Origin: Druceiella hillmani
Taxonomy: Eukaryota; Arthropoda; Insecta; Lepidoptera; Hepialidae
Direction of reading: 5' to 3'
Length of the DNA stretch: 64,000 nucleotides
Assembly: GCA_039881145.1 (NCBI GenBank)
Contig: JAYKKI010000016.1
Location: 14,080,501-14,144,500, forward strand
Positions 1 to 13,554 of this stretch are shown piece by piece. Position 1 is the stretch's first letter; every line of letters starts with the position of its first letter. The position numbers were made by a program, and so were the translations under genes. Below the pieces are notes generated by a model. That model ran no database searches. It saw only the letters and a program-made list of their open reading frames with translations, and was not told the DNA's origin.

Positions 1-1680
1 ATTCCTTGTCTATCTACGCACTCACGAAGGTTACTACAAAAATGACATTTTTCCACATACACGCTAACGACAAGTCATAAATAGCAATGTGGCTTATGCA
101 TAAAATTGAGGTTTTATTTTATTTCCTACTCATAAAAAATAAATCAAATTATACAAGACAGTGATAATAGTCACTCATAGCGTAAAATAAAGAGTGATCT
201 AAATCGTTCACATTGAAATACATAAAAAGTCGTATTTTTAATAATTTTGTAATCTATTAAATCACAATTCTATTAAAAATCTTTTAAATTACAACGTTGC
301 GCAGTTCGTATTACGGTTTATACAAAGTTTCTACGCCTACCTGGACCACACTAAAGGTTGCGCCCGCATCACGTGCAGCTGGTACGGGTTTTACTTATGC
401 ATCGATGCTTACATGTGTCAACATAATGATACGGAACACTAGCTGGGCAGATGCGCCTTGACTTGATCACATTTTATAAGATACTTATTGAATGTTTGGA
501 AAACTTGGAACTGAAATGTGGATGTTTTTGCTAAGAAAGGAACCTCTTACAAAAATCACAATGCAAGAAGGATCTTTGTTGATAGGGAGTTTTTATTGGA
601 AGCACATTTGTAATAAAAGGAAAATTGCCGTTTACAGAAAAATATATGTTAATAATTACTTAATGTTATTTTAATTCAAGTATGTAAACAAATCAAAATG
701 GAATAATAGGGAATATGTAAGAATATGAAAAAGAACAAAGTCTTTAAGGAATATTTATCATTAGGGTCTCTTTAATTCAACAAAAAAGTTGACTTTATAT
801 TTTGATTGCAGAGATTGAGAGCTATACTCTATGTTGTATTGTCAGATGGGTAATCAAGTTTTTGGAATACAAACTTAACGCATGCGCCAAGTATTTCGGT
901 AGGAATCTCCACTTGAAAATAACTTTGTTTACTCTATTTGTGCTTGTTCCATCAGGCTTGCATGGTTTTTCCTTTTTTGCTGCTAATCATTATTTAAAAA
1001 AAAATTATCATTTTGTATTTCGGGTAGCTTGATATATTAACTTATATTGAATACTAGTTGAACTCGTAAGTTAATCGTAAAATGATTACACGTTATATCA
1101 TCCATCATTAAAGAAAAGTTTTTTATGTCAGTGCGTTTTGCATTGAAATATCAAATTGTCATAATTTCTGTTTAGTTGGTCTATTCCTATAAAATATAGC
1201 CTATGTGTTACCGCAGACCCAACAGAATCTACCAGTTGACAGTAATAAAATTTTATTGAAATCCCCTTAGCCGCTTTTGAGTGATGTGCGAACAAATATT
1301 TGTCTTCTGTTAAATCTATACTTATATTCTGTTACTTTTATAATATTCGTCGAAATATTTTTCACGTAAAAACAACACACATATTTATACATAGTTTTCA
1401 CAAATGTATACTGGCTAGTACTAAATGTGCTAAAGTAAATAGATTACACGTGTTGACAACAAACTGAAATTTTATACGAATTGAAAAAACAAAATAAGCT
1501 TATAACTAATACATAAACATTAAAAATGTTCGATGGCTGCCCTTGTGCACCTGCATGTATTCGGGTTATTTATTTAAGCATTTAAGCCTCCCGCAGCAGT
1601 CCATGCTTCAAGTCTGAACACGCTAATTTCGTCAATGTATATCCAGGTGGAAAACTTTATTGTGCATCTTAAAGTATGCG

Positions 1681-1698
1681 TAGTGCCATCTATTGTGG
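1681..1698 (-). promoter_or_regulatory. CTCF-like motif followed by TATA-like sequence, conserved in both copies
   Basis: Read on the minus strand this 18-mer resembles the animal CTCF core (a CCAC block, then AGATGGCAC). The same 18 bases are unchanged at 56,496-56,513 in copy B, while flanking sequence differs. A TATATAA/TATAAAA run follows directly on the plus strand in both copies. Such motifs can occur by chance and no gene is seen next to it, so a regulatory role is only a possibility. Confidence 0.2.
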
Positions 1699-3394
1699 TA
1701 TATAACAATTAAAGATACAACAACAACTAAACGTCTACACTGAGTGTCAAGTAATGAGGTAGTAACGAGGTTAGTTGTACTAACGCAATATAAATTAATT
1801 TTTATAAATTTTATCTTTCAATATCTTCTCATTAAGTAAGTATTACAATAAAAGCAAAATCAAATATTGCTTCAAGTAGAGTCCTATATTTTTTACACAT
1901 ATTTATATAATGATTGTGCAAACTAACACACAAATAGACAAATAAACGAAAATAGAAAATAATGTTTTTGTGTTCCATTACTTTTGTAATGTACTCTTAA
2001 ATAATTTTTGCGTAAATACCTTCATGGATCTAAATTCTATAGGTCAATTTTATAGTTTAATTATATGTATAAATATAGATTTACTTTTATTCTTACTTAA
2101 CTGGCGGGCGATGTCCGGTTTGTATATGTATTAATTAATAAGTGTGAAGCGCATGTCGTTGCCTACAAACGTCATGTTCACGCATGTTCTGAGAATTGTC
2201 ACATCAGCGTCTATACATAGCGGTAATTATGTACATTGTTTTGCAAACTGAATCAAATAATTGTCGATAGATGCTGTACAAATTATTTTATGTCATTCAA
2301 GAAAAACATGAATGTATTTGAAATTGGAATATTTAAAAATATTTTACGTATTGTAGTAAAAGACAAAATAAAAAAATGAAGCGACAATTAGATGCGAAAG
2401 AATGAAACAAAAAAATTTAATTGCCATCCAAACCGTTGGATCGGTTTTAAACCGCTATTAAATTTTAATGTGATTTTCATGGAACAAATATATTTATTTT
2501 TAAGTAATATTTTAAATATGGTATTTTAAAACGTCTTGAATTAGTTCTTAAATTTTATTTATATTAGAGAATACATTCTCTATAATTCTTAATATATGTT
2601 CTACTCGCATAGTTTACTCAAAGAAAATTTTAAATTACGGAAGAAAATCTTTCCTTAATCAAATGGTATTTATTTCTTAATCAAATGGTATGTTTCTTTA
2701 ATTATATTATAATTTTTAAAATAAAAATGTAAGCGTTGAACTATAGACTTCGTGCATGAAGAAAACTTTTGAGGAAAACTCCGTTAACTCTGTTTTTCGA
2801 AATATTTCAAAATCGTTTAATTATAATAATAGATAGCATGCAATTTTACATTATTTTTATTTTTTCTGGAAATCATAATAAATGTTCCCCTTTGCCAATC
2901 ACAATACAACCACTTTAATATGATACTCATGTAGAAATTTTACGAATTTATTTTTCTAAATTTAACCTGTGTGTGATTAGAACTCATCTCTATACTAAAT
3001 TTACTATATTTTTACAAAAAATAATAATTTAAAGTAAACAAAATTATCATGGTCTGAAACAATATAATGAGAAAATATTTGCTTTTAACCTTTGCGTTAA
3101 ACACAAATTATCCCTTGTAACTATATAATTTCATTTTAAATACCTAATGTAACAATTAATTGTTAACACTCTGAGTGGGCCTTATTATTTAAAATTTGTA
3201 GTAATATTGAGATTTAAAACAATCTACTATTCACTAATATTTATTGAGTAGACTTAAATCAGTTTTTAATAACACACATCTATACAAAAAATTTAAGAAA
3301 AAATCAACGTTAATGCTTAAAAAAATAGCAACATTCACTAGTTCAAACAAAAGTTTATGCTCTTAAACTTTTACAACCCTTTTTTTGGCGATTT

Positions 3395-3710
3395 TCACAA
3401 AGTGGTTTGAAATATTGGAGGCAAACAATCACGACAATAGTATTTTGTTACTCTTTTGATTTTCATTGAACAATTGGAGCAAAGTTTTCTTCTATTTGGT
3501 GGAATAGACCAACTTTTGGGAGGTGGAGATAAAGATCTTTCCCGATCTTTATACAATACTTTACTTACTGTCATTCGCAGTTCTCTTGGCAATCTTTTAT
3601 TTGATATGCGTGTTTTCATGTGATCCACCATAAATTCTCTTGTTCGTTCTTTTAATTTTATCATCACTATCTGCCTCTATTGAATAAAATGGAGAGCTAT
3701 TTATGCCTGC
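3395..3710 (-). pseudogene. piggyBac-type transposase, C-terminal remnant
   Basis: piggyBac transposases cut and paste DNA at TTAA sites and usually end in a cysteine-rich zinc-binding domain. The last 90 residues are open here. They show an RLPRELR motif followed by a proline-rich linker (SLSPPPKSW) and a tail with two CxxC pairs (LCSNC and YYCRDC), the order expected at the piggyBac C-terminus. Just upstream, in a different frame (about 3,690-3,710), is MAGINS followed by a few residues and Y, matching the conserved MAGINS/A block that precedes this region in the family. The shift between the two frames, and the absence of the roughly 400-500 residues of DDD catalytic core, make it a dead fragment. 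Confidence 0.6.
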
Positions 3711-3764
3711 CATATTTATCTAGTATTTGTTGGAAAGTTGTTATAGATCAATGACGAGTTTGCA

Positions 3765-3796
3765 GCGACAAGAATATATCGAATATTTCTTGTCGC
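3765..3796. repeat. Short inverted repeat, 10-bp arms
   Basis: GCGACAAGAA is followed 12 bases later by its exact reverse complement, TTCTTGTCGC. It lies just beyond the point where the piggyBac similarity stops, so it could mark an element junction, but it may be unrelated. Confidence 0.5.
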
Positions 3797-5269
3797 TTTC
3801 GTCAATTCCTTGTTAAGTGCAAATATATTCTACAATTTTTACTGATTTCCTTGTATCGGTGATTATTTCTCGAATGTTATGAGAAGAGGAAGTTAACAGG
3901 ACAGTTTTGTCTTTTTCGAGACATAGGAGTGCAATGTGTAATTTTTCATGAAACCGTACTCTCTATTCTGTTTGTTTGTTCGGTAAGAAAAGCATGATGG
4001 CGTCTCTGGTTTATTTTTTTTGAGCGTTTTTAAATAGGTAAGTCCCCTTTTTATCAATACTTTCATAAGTGAAATGGAACTGAATCTATAGTTACCGGTA
4101 ATTTTACGTTTTGAGTTTTCGATGATATTCGCAAGTCTCCAAGTTAAGTTGGTACTTTCATTGTTTTTTCTTATTCAGTTAGGCTTGTACCATAATTTTT
4201 TGTTGCCATTACAGATGTAAGGCTTTGTAAATATAATATGTAAATGCATAAGTAAGTATCATCATTTTGATACCATGCTAGTTTTTTATGTAAAAAATTG
4301 ATTTCAATGACTTCTGAATGCCAACAAATTAATCGATGACATGTCTGTGCTGACAGTTTGAGATAAACTTGTTGAATATACCTGATATTGGATCAAATAG
4401 ATTTGCTTTAAGACATTCGTTTTTGCTTGTCGATTCATCAAATATTAGATAGCTGATAAAAGCGAAAATTTAAACATTACGCAGCGCAATATTTCATGGT
4501 TATAAAATCGGTGGTAAAAATCACGTTGAGGTTAAGGTTATTGCACGTGGATGCTTACAAAAAGAACGTAATACTTATAAATGCCTTAATTAATTGGAAC
4601 GAGAAATCGTTGCGAGTTGTTAGTATTATTGTTAAAGTTTATCTGACTCATCAAAGATTATCGTAGTTACTGTGACATGTATTATAAATAAACATTAACT
4701 TCAACAATTAATGTCTATGATTGAGGTTGTCATAATTATAAACGAAATTGTTATAAATCTTTTTGCACTACCAGAATAAGTATAGATTATTTCAGATAAT
4801 AACAGGGTATTCGAGTTTTGGTCGACAAGAACATTGTATAAAATAAGATTTCTTGTAAGGTTTACACTTTCTTAATATAAATGTAAGTTATCTTTTAAAC
4901 CATGGCTGCAGTCCGATCTGTGTGATGATTAAAATGCAGTCTATTGTCGAATATAATAATATATAGTGTTGTCCACAGTGTTAAGTGAGTTCCCTTCAAT
5001 AACGCAACTTATAGCATCTTAAATTTTATTATAAATTATAAATAACATGTTTACATAATTTTTCATCTTTGAAGGAATAAATAATTTTTGTAAACAATTT
5101 AATAACGAATCGACTATTGAAATAAGTTTTAAATATTTTAACGATCGTTAATTTTTTTGTAATATTGTGGCTATTTTTCACAGAAAATTTAACTTTTTCT
5201 GTTCGACATCATCATAACCAGAAACATTTTACAGTTTTATATATAAGGATGATTTTGATGTTACATTTT

Positions 5270-5396
5270 AATTTTAAATTACTGATAATAATGATATAAA
5301 AAATGATATAAATACTATATAATGATGATAATAATGATATAAATGATAATAATGATATAAAAAATGATATAATAACATTACTCATCATTTTTATAA
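5270..5396. repeat. Imperfect ATGATATAA/GATAAT simple-repeat expansion
   Basis: Tandem units built from ATGATATAA and GATAAT run across this stretch. The matching place in copy B (about 58,050-58,085) has only one or two units, so the expansion arose in copy A after duplication. The open frame read through it on the minus strand is a by-product of the repeat. Confidence 0.75.
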
Positions 5397-5520
5397 CCAA
5401 TATGACGAACTGAATTCATCACTTACAATCCGACTTCTATAAAATTTGTTATTATTTTAATAACATTTTGCTCATATCAATTCGCTCTTCAATTACTAGA
5501 TTTACTATCGAGTTAACATG

Positions 5521-5790
5521 TCAGCTTTCAGCCTCTCAGCGGCCAAGATAGCGTAGAAAACAAAAGAAGCTGCGGACAATGAATTGTGTAAGATAATCCT
5601 GGGGGATCTTACTTTCTACCTTATCGGCTCTTTTTTGTGACATCTTTTGTATCACACATTTTTCTTTCGGATTTCCTTTATGGAATTATTTATTTGGAGG
5701 GAAAGTTCCACAAATTGTATTTTTATAAATTTCCTTGTTATGTTTTTGCGGTGAAATGATATTGGTGTGCTGAAAGAAAATAGATATATA
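5521..5790. other. Well-conserved 270-bp block of the duplication
   Basis: Together with 58,246-58,515 this is one of the best-preserved blocks between copies A and B. In copy B a 123-residue frame is open through it (58,128-58,499), with a hydrophobic C-terminal half. In copy A the same frame has several in-frame stops and a one-base difference, so protein constraint is not supported. I recognise no family. A non-coding transcript or recent conversion could equally explain the similarity. Confidence 0.35.
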
Positions 5791-5807
5791 TTGAAAAGTT
5801 GACGCAA

Positions 5808-7070
5808 TAATTTTTTAGCTCAGTTTACATTAATTTTTGGATTTCTAAATGACAATGAACATTCATTAATATTAAATTAACGAATTTTTCTATTATGTAT
5901 TTTTTTTAATATTGTAGTCAATTAGTGTGTTTTTTCTCCAAAAGAATGCTTTTCTAAAAATACGCCTTTAAGCTAGAGAGGGGGACAAGTGAAGAATTTA
6001 AAAAAAAATTATTATGCTTGGATTTCAGCAAATTCATCTTTAATATTAAATTATCAGTAGTTTTTAATTCTAGCACTAACGAAGATAGAAATGGACTTTA
6101 ATATAATTAAGGTTTTTATTCGTACATATTTTTATCTGAAATTGTCCCTGAAGTACGTAGCTCGTTGGTTATAAATAACAATATTTGTCATCAAATTCAG
6201 GATCAGGGAATTCTGCAAAAGGGACAACTCCATATCTTAATAGGTAATATGCTGTCGACTTATTGATTGGAATAAAGTAAAAATTTTGAATAATTATCCG
6301 ATATATTAAGTCAAGCAATTTTTATTGGAATTTCAAGTAAGTTTTAGTCAAAATAAAATATTTTCTATAATAATAAGACTAGCATTTAAATTTATTTTTA
6401 ATTATATTGGTGATAATAATATTGGAAAGCCAATCTTCAAATTGTTTAAAATGTTATTTGATTAAGTTTTTACTCGATGTTACTAGGCTGATTTTTAATA
6501 CTCTTCAGTAACGGTTAAGAAAATGAACAAAACCCTTTATTATAATATATAAAATAAATTTATTTCACCATTATTAGTAAAAACATGTATGCACATACAA
6601 TGATACATATACGTAAATACTTACGTCTATGTCATGACTGTATATGTACAAATCTTTTACATTTTATATATTTTATGCATGTTTAGATATTTTAATTTCA
6701 AAAGGTATATAAATAAATACTTCCCCTTAGTTTATATGGCCAGTTTTAGTTTTAAAACATTACCATATATTTAAAATAGTATTATTTTAATTAACTGTAT
6801 GAGATCGTCTTATTATATATATAAAATACATATACATGTTAGGATTACAAATTAATTGTTAAGTCACTCACTGCATGTGACATATAAATATTACAAAACA
6901 ATTTATTCGCTATGTTCGACGCTTCACTCGAAACATTTATATTTGAAAGTATATTTAAATCGCGAAGCTAACAACTTTCTCTTCTTTCAATTCGATTTTT
7001 CATTTCATGGAACGTTTTTCTATAACTAAATACGTTTTGAATGTGTATATTCAAAATGTATTTAGTTATT
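5808..7070. other. 1.26-kb block private to copy A
   Basis: Copy B goes directly from the equivalent of 5,805 to that of 7,075 (about 58,530). The block is AT-rich with no open frame of interest. Its right edge coincides with a 48-bp palindrome (7,022-7,069). It may be an unrecognised non-autonomous element inserted in A, or sequence deleted from B through the palindrome. Confidence 0.55.
7022..7069. repeat. Hairpin-forming palindrome, 21-bp arms
   Basis: The arms start ATAACTAAATAC and are 21 bases long with one mismatch, around a 6-base loop. The palindrome sits exactly at the right boundary of the copy-A-private block, so it is a candidate terminal structure of an inserted element. Confidence 0.8.
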
Positions 7071-7518
7071 GAATAAGCATTTTCGAGTGGCACAAAGTCA
7101 TGTGATATTATGAAAATGTTTATTTCTTAATAAATATCGGAACTATTTTTATTACAGCTAATTGAAGGAAATTATATTTATTTATTTTTATAGATATTTA
7201 TTAGTGCACCCACATGGATGCACTTACGGACAAAATGCAGGGGAAGTTATGAATTGGGCGGAAGGTTACTTTTTAAAAACTTCAACTTAACTCTAACAAA
7301 TACAAATATGAAATGAATGAATATTATCTTCGGGGTTCAAATGAAACATTCAACATCTGGTGTCATATTCTTCTCTGGTCTGCTATGTTAGTTTGCTTGT
7401 CGTCGGATTTTGTATGCATTGCAATATAATTAAATGTTGTCCGTAATTATAGCTCATACCGTAAGATATGCTAATTCACACGTACGCACCTCCATTACAT
7501 CATGAAAACAACAAATTG

Positions 7519-8300
7519 GATGTGAAGTTCGTACTGTAAGATAAAAATATCCTAATTTTAGATTATTTACAATAGACAAACATGTTACATATGTATACAC
7601 ACATGCCCATTACATTTTTCATAAAATTATAAGTTGTAAGTGAAATACCATAAATATAACCAAACGTGCCAGGTATTGTCTAGTTGGACAAATAAGGTTA
7701 AGGCGAGGATAATATAAAGGAACCTGCAGACAAACAAATGAAATAAATATGACAATATCCTTAAATTTTAATACAGAATTTAATTCCTACGCCTTTCCAC
7801 ATATGACATTTATGGTCATTAAGTCAGCAACATTTCTAGACATAGAAAAATAATGAAATTTTTAAGATTATTTAACACCCTTAAAATCATGAAGTATATG
7901 CTCATTTTTAAGTTATTATTGTATATTATAATTAGCATATCATACATGCATTTTAGATATTTCCAGGATAGTATTCACCATATAAATTAAGTGTTCATTT
8001 CAAAAGTTTTATTATAAATATGCTGAGTGTCACGAGAGGGTACTCTATTGAATTTCCTGTCCTATCCTCAAATAATCCAATTTGGTTATTGCGATTAACA
8101 GAGCTTATACTAATACCTCTATGTCGTGAGCTTTTATTATGATGACCATATTTGCTTCAAATGACATTATCACACAATTTTGTAATAAAGGTTTTTTTAT
8201 CTACACTTTGAATATAAATTATAAAAACAATGGGATGTGAAATTCGGACTGTAAGATAAAAATATCCTAATTTTAGATTATTTACAATAAATAAACATGT
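7519..8300 (+). repeat. Pair of ~68-bp direct repeats (7,519-7,586 and 8,230-8,300)
   Basis: Both units contain the run AAGATAAAAATATCCTAATT followed by TTAGATTATTTACAATA. Copy B has one counterpart near 60,230-60,298, so a local duplication occurred in A (or one unit was lost in B). The 640 bases between them are AT-rich and hold no recognisable gene. Confidence 0.75.
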
Positions 8301-10440
8301 TGCTATGAAATTTTATGAAGATTTGTATATTTAAAAAAAATATTCAATGTAATATTTTAATACATACAGAGTAAGCAGTATAGTATACATGCAATATTAA
8401 TTTAACTTCGATCAATATTGTTTGTCCTTCTTTTTATAAATTATAATGACAAACGACTTGAGTAATACAAAACATAATGCACAAGTTTCATTTCGTTTGA
8501 ATCAATTAGCCCATATTAAACATACAAAATTTCCGGCTTTATAATATTAGTTTATATTTAAACATCATAACACAGTTTTGAATCGACAATAAATTCAAAA
8601 GTTAAGCTAAACTCTTTCAAAGTTTGACCAGTATTTACCTCAAATTAACGATTGCGTTTCGTGTTGCTGCAAGGAGAATTTCGTAAGTTGTAAGTGGCAA
8701 GTTTAGTAAGGCGCTATCAATTTGAAGTTTTGGTATATAAATGCCGTAGTTTAGGTTATTTGAAACTTATTATTAAGGCTTATTGAGTCTGTATAATCCT
8801 TTGGTGAATAACTAATCATAAAAGAAAAACATGAGGTAGAGTTAATTAACTTTACGTTAAACATTAGATAATGTGAAACTGTCATTAAAATACAATTACT
8901 TTCATTAATTATTTTTTGTTTAATTGACATATTTCATTTATTTATTATTGCTTTATTCATATAAATTTTATTATACATAGACAATAGGTATATACAGATA
9001 AAAAGTAAATAATTTTTATAACATTGGATGGTAAGGCCAATTCATACTAAAATATTAAAAAACTAAAATTACACAAAGTGATGCAATATGTCTACCGGAC
9101 ATTTATGTAAAATGGAAAGAAAATATTTTGTACTTCAATAAATTGAATTGTTTATTGTAATGTTGAAAAAACTGATTACTAAACTTACTTTTAAACTTGA
9201 AACAACTTTCACTGACGTATTAGATATACTTGAAACAAAATAATTCTACGTTGATATGAAAAGAACAAGGTTGTTTTTAATTTTTGGAAGTATATAGTAT
9301 ATGGTATACAACTGACGTAATGGTGTACAAAAGTATATGGTATGCGACTGACGAAAAATAGGGATCAAGGAACTTTGCACAGGATTTCGAAGAGATCTTA
9401 ATAAAATAGATATAAGTGAATCAATTTGCTGTCATGGAAATTTGTGAAAATAATATGACAGTTTTTGAATCCTGTTCCGAAATTGTACATCATAGAGAAT
9501 TTTGAATGTAATAAAATAATTTTATATATATTTTTCACACAATAATAAAATATAAGTTTTATCGATTATTAAATTAATGGTGTTATACAAATTGATTGTG
9601 AACATTTTAAAACATTTGTCGATGTAGAAATACATTAAATAAAATTTAATTTTAAAGAAAAAAGGAATAAGTTAGTATGACCATTAGCATTTTGTTCCTA
9701 ATAGATTTTTGAAATTATGGAAAATCATATATACCATTTGTAAGTAAGGTATTGTTTATCAAATATTAAAAAACCTTAATATAAGAATAAAAATGCTGCT
9801 TGATTAATTGTTAAAGTCACATAATTTCTTTTTAAAATGTTTGCCAGTATATTTTAAAAGTATACACATCAAAAATCAACATAACATTTTTATTAGTTCC
9901 TGGTTAAGCACTAAAAGTGCGATTTTGACTCGAATCTTTACAAAATATTATCTGAATCTGTTATAAATCTTATCTCTATATTTGATATCAAATGGATTGG
10001 TTGTTAAATTGTATTAGTTTAGAAATAATATTTAAAGAGTTTCTATTTTTATTGAAGTTTTTTCTGACAAAAAGAAGTTTTGAAGTTTTTTCTGTCTAAA
10101 GTACCTACGACTGTTGTGGTGTTTAAGATAAATATAAATTACTTCACAATCAAAGAATTTACAAATATAACAAACTAAACATTTTCTTTCTGTCTTTTTA
10201 TATCTTTTTATTATATCCTGAATACACTCGGAATTCTTTCGAATCTATTTTTTGCTTTCAATACCTACGTACAACTAGTTACATGAAAATCGCTAGGGCT
10301 GCTAATATTACCTCTTTTACTCAGATATTACCTCTTTTTTAAGATTATTTATTCAGAACTTGTATTACAAATATTATAAAAACGAATAAATATTATAATC
10401 CTATATTGTAAATTACAAATACATAATTTATATTACAATT

Positions 10441-11470
10441 ATAAGAACTAATTTTATTAAGATAATTTAGAAAGTTTTTGCCACACTAACTTTAAAATTT
10501 AGCATTAAAAACCTGTTTGTTTTAAATAATTGTAAAATTTACTTTACAGAATTATTTTACAAAAAGGCTGAACTGACTGAATTTGTACGATTTCTTCTTA
10601 ATCCTTTTCACAAAAGTTTTGAGCTTTAGTTGTGATTTAAAAACTTTTTTTAAGCTTTTGAAAAAAAAATAACTTAGATTAAGTATTGTATTTAAAATTT
10701 TTGCTTTACCAGATTTAAAAGTGGATTAGTAAGTCAGTACAATATTAAAAGGCGCAAAAGTTTTCGAAAAAAATATCATTAAAGAAAAAGACTAGATCAC
10801 TTAATTTTTTTTGGTTTTTCTTTTAATTGCAGTTTTAAAGGGAAATTCCATAATTTCTTTTCAATTTACTCTATTTTTTTATTTTCTTACTAAAATTGGA
10901 TTGGTAAAAAACATGTTATAGAAATTTAGGATGCATTATAAAAAATGTAATTTTAAATGTAGAGCTAATGACATGAGAATTATTAAATTAAAAGGTGTAG
11001 CCACGTGTGATAACGTCTTGCCAAAGGCAAGTCTCCATTTAAAATAGTTGAAGAACATAAAGTTCCATTAAAATATTATTGTTTTATTTTGTTATCCCTT
11101 TGTTTTATTTGCTTACATTTTCTTATTTATGTTTTTGAGCACATAAAGCACAAATCGTTATACCACTGAGCACTTTTTATAATGCCACGCCTACACGGTG
11201 TAAACGTGTGCATTTTATGTTTATTTTGTATCATAGGTACTTACATCAAATTTTTTCCTGGAAAATGAGTAAAAATGTGTTATGTGATATACAAAGAACT
11301 AATTACATTAAAAAAATTTAGAAAAGTGGGTCTTTCAATTTTTATTTAGAAAAAGTTTTGTCTATACTAACTTTGAAATTTAGCATTAAAACATATATGT
11401 TTTACATAATGGCGAAATTTACTTAACAAAATTATTTTACAAAAGGCTAATCTGACTGAATTTTGATGTA
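10441..11470 (+). repeat. Pair of ~150-170-bp direct repeats (10,441-10,590 and 11,294-11,470)
   Basis: Both units contain AAGAACTAATT, a TTAGCATTAAAA block, and a TTATTTTACAAAA...CTGACTGAATTT block in the same order. The sequence between and including the second unit (about 10,800-11,515) is missing from copy B. That fits an insertion flanked by direct repeats, or a deletion between them in B. No coding sequence is visible in the interval. Confidence 0.65.
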
Positions 11471-11635
11471 TGGTAGTATCAAAATCAGTTCAGCCTTCAT
11501 TTTTTTCATTTATATATTACACTTCTAGAAAAGAATGAACACGCTCATACGAACAAATGCACATCCGCGTGTGTCACATGCACACAAAGGCCAATGCGCG
11601 TACAGACTATATAACCAAATTTGTGCACTTGTATA

Positions 11636-11766
11636 CACGCACATACACACACATATATATTAACATAATTTTTCACACACACACACATACACACACATAT
11701 ATATTAACTTAATTAACAACATATTAACATAATGCACAAACACACACACACACATATATATTAACA
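11636..11766. repeat. CA-rich minisatellite with CACATATATATTAAC units
   Basis: The block CACATATATATTAAC occurs three times, separated by (CA)n stretches. Copy B has a single unit at about 63,450-63,490, so it expanded in copy A. Confidence 0.8.
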
Positions 11767-13433
11767 GTTTCTTTTAGACAGAGTTTCGAATTGTAATACC
11801 AACGAAATTATTTTATAAGCAGTGTATTTTTAGAATGGAATAACGTAAAACATATGAAAAAATGTCGTTTATCCGTTTCCAATATGTCTATATTTTCAGG
11901 AGGACACTCCATCTTCTTTGGAATGGCTTTTCGATATGAACGTATTAAATAAGAAAGGAATCTATTTTTAGTTAACTGAAGTTAATTTGACGAAGTGATG
12001 CTGTTTAAAATGATGGATAAAAATAAAAGTATGAATTGGTATCAACACTTCTTTAACGTATCAGATTGTTGCGTTTCAACGTATCGTATCGAAATATTCA
12101 CATTAAATTTATGATTTTTATGAACGAAGCTTTCTATGTAAAAAAATGGTATATAACTATTTTTTTAAAAATGAAGCATGTTAGCATGATGGCTATGCGT
12201 ATCTTCTTGCAACAGTGGCGCTGCTGCTGCCTCACTGGTTTATGGCATTTTATCTAGAAGATTACAAACATAACTCCAGCTCCACTTGACGAGCAGCTGA
12301 AAATGTAACCCGTGAACCTGCAATGACGAATCACGCACCACGGTTATGACGCAGAATATGTTAAAATCATATAATAATTATGTTTAATATACTAGCTGCT
12401 CTTTACGTAGGCATACTTTTAATGCTATGACTTCATTACCTAATGGGACATGCTTTTTTTGTTAAATATGAGTGGTAAACGAAATATTAACAAAAAAATC
12501 ATTGATAGATATTTCAAATTATAATTATTAAATATTAACCGACCTTAAATTCATAGATTTTCAGATAACGTAATTAATTCAGTTTAATAATTTACGAATC
12601 GTATAATGCGTTGGAACGCGTACGAATTAGTTTTTATTAAATATTTTTCATACTAAAGATTTTACTTTTAAGTTTTTGTATTCCACTGAAAATTACTGAA
12701 GTACGTATCTTAACTTGTTTGAACAATTATACGTGATTGGTAGAAATTAAGGAAATGACTTTCATGGTTAATATCGTGTTTTACATGATTAACCATTTAT
12801 ATTTTTTAATTGCAAAAATACGTAAAATTTAGAAAAAAATTTCTAAAAGTTTATGTTAAACACTTCGACACTAAAACAAATCATATGCTTTGCAGTAGAT
12901 ACATAAAACGTCAATATAATTGGAAAAATTGAAATGTGTGTTATGCAAAAAATAGTTTATGACATTTTGAGTCACTATTGCGATTACAATGTTAAAATGC
13001 TCAGACATTGCAAAAAAAATTCCATACGAAATTACTTGTGGAATGCCTACTTGTAACTTGCTTCAAAAAATCTATACTCTGCAAAAGAATTCCTGTTTAT
13101 CGATATAACTTTACATGACAATCTCAATAAAAGCTTTTAAAAGTTTGCCACGATTTTCGTCGGTGAATCTTAAATATAAAGATTTAGCAAAATTACTTAG
13201 CAAAAAGTACTATGGCGTATCGACGGAGACTTACCTTAAATTAAGGCTTAGAGGAATGTTAACGCAGTCGAACAAAATTGTATTTCCACTTAGAAGCGAT
13301 GAAATCTTCTAACTTTATGGTACATAAGTTAAGCTGGCATTATTGACCGTGAGTTTTCATTAAAAGTAATTAAAATAGAGACGTGTTATATAATCCCTTT
13401 TTGTCGTCTTTATAAAAAAGCATTGAGATTACT

Positions 13434-13480
13434 TATTATAAACTGTACACACACTGTAATCATTGTGTGTACAGTTTATA

Positions 13481-13483
<3 letters not shown>
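13434..13483. repeat. Perfect hairpin, 20-bp arms
   Basis: TATTATAAACTGTACACACA is followed, after a 10-base loop, by its exact reverse complement. It abuts the long (TA)n tract on its right. Hairpins beside (TA)n tracts can extrude cruciforms and are common sites of instability. Confidence 0.9.
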
Positions 13484-13484
<1 letters not shown>

Positions 13485-13551
<67 letters not shown>

Positions 13552-13554
13552 CAT

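Larger units (their letters stand above)
2845..4590. mobile_element. 1.7-kb block private to copy A, containing piggyBac debris
   Basis: Copy B passes directly from the equivalent of 2,840 to that of about 4,595 (near 57,350-57,390), so this block was gained in A or lost from B. It contains the end of a piggyBac-type transposase gene on the minus strand and a short inverted repeat. I could not find clean terminal inverted repeats. A TTAA, the piggyBac target, occurs near the right edge, but TTAA is common in sequence this AT-rich. Confidence 0.6.
1..12351. repeat. Segmental duplication, copy A
   Basis: This stretch matches 54,599-64,000 in the same orientation. Base 1 aligns with about 54,599 and base 12,351 with the last bases of the window, so the unit probably extends beyond both window edges. 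Sampled blocks (300-470, 2,100-2,230, 5,520-5,790, 8,630-8,760, 11,540-11,620, 11,880-12,060) look roughly 85-95% identical by eye to copy B, separated by insertions or deletions private to one copy. Reading frames are not preserved between copies: the best frame in copy B at 58,128-58,499 is broken by several stops here. No protein gene is recognised apart from the piggyBac scrap at 3.4-3.7 kb. The remainder is AT-rich non-coding sequence. Confidence 0.93.
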
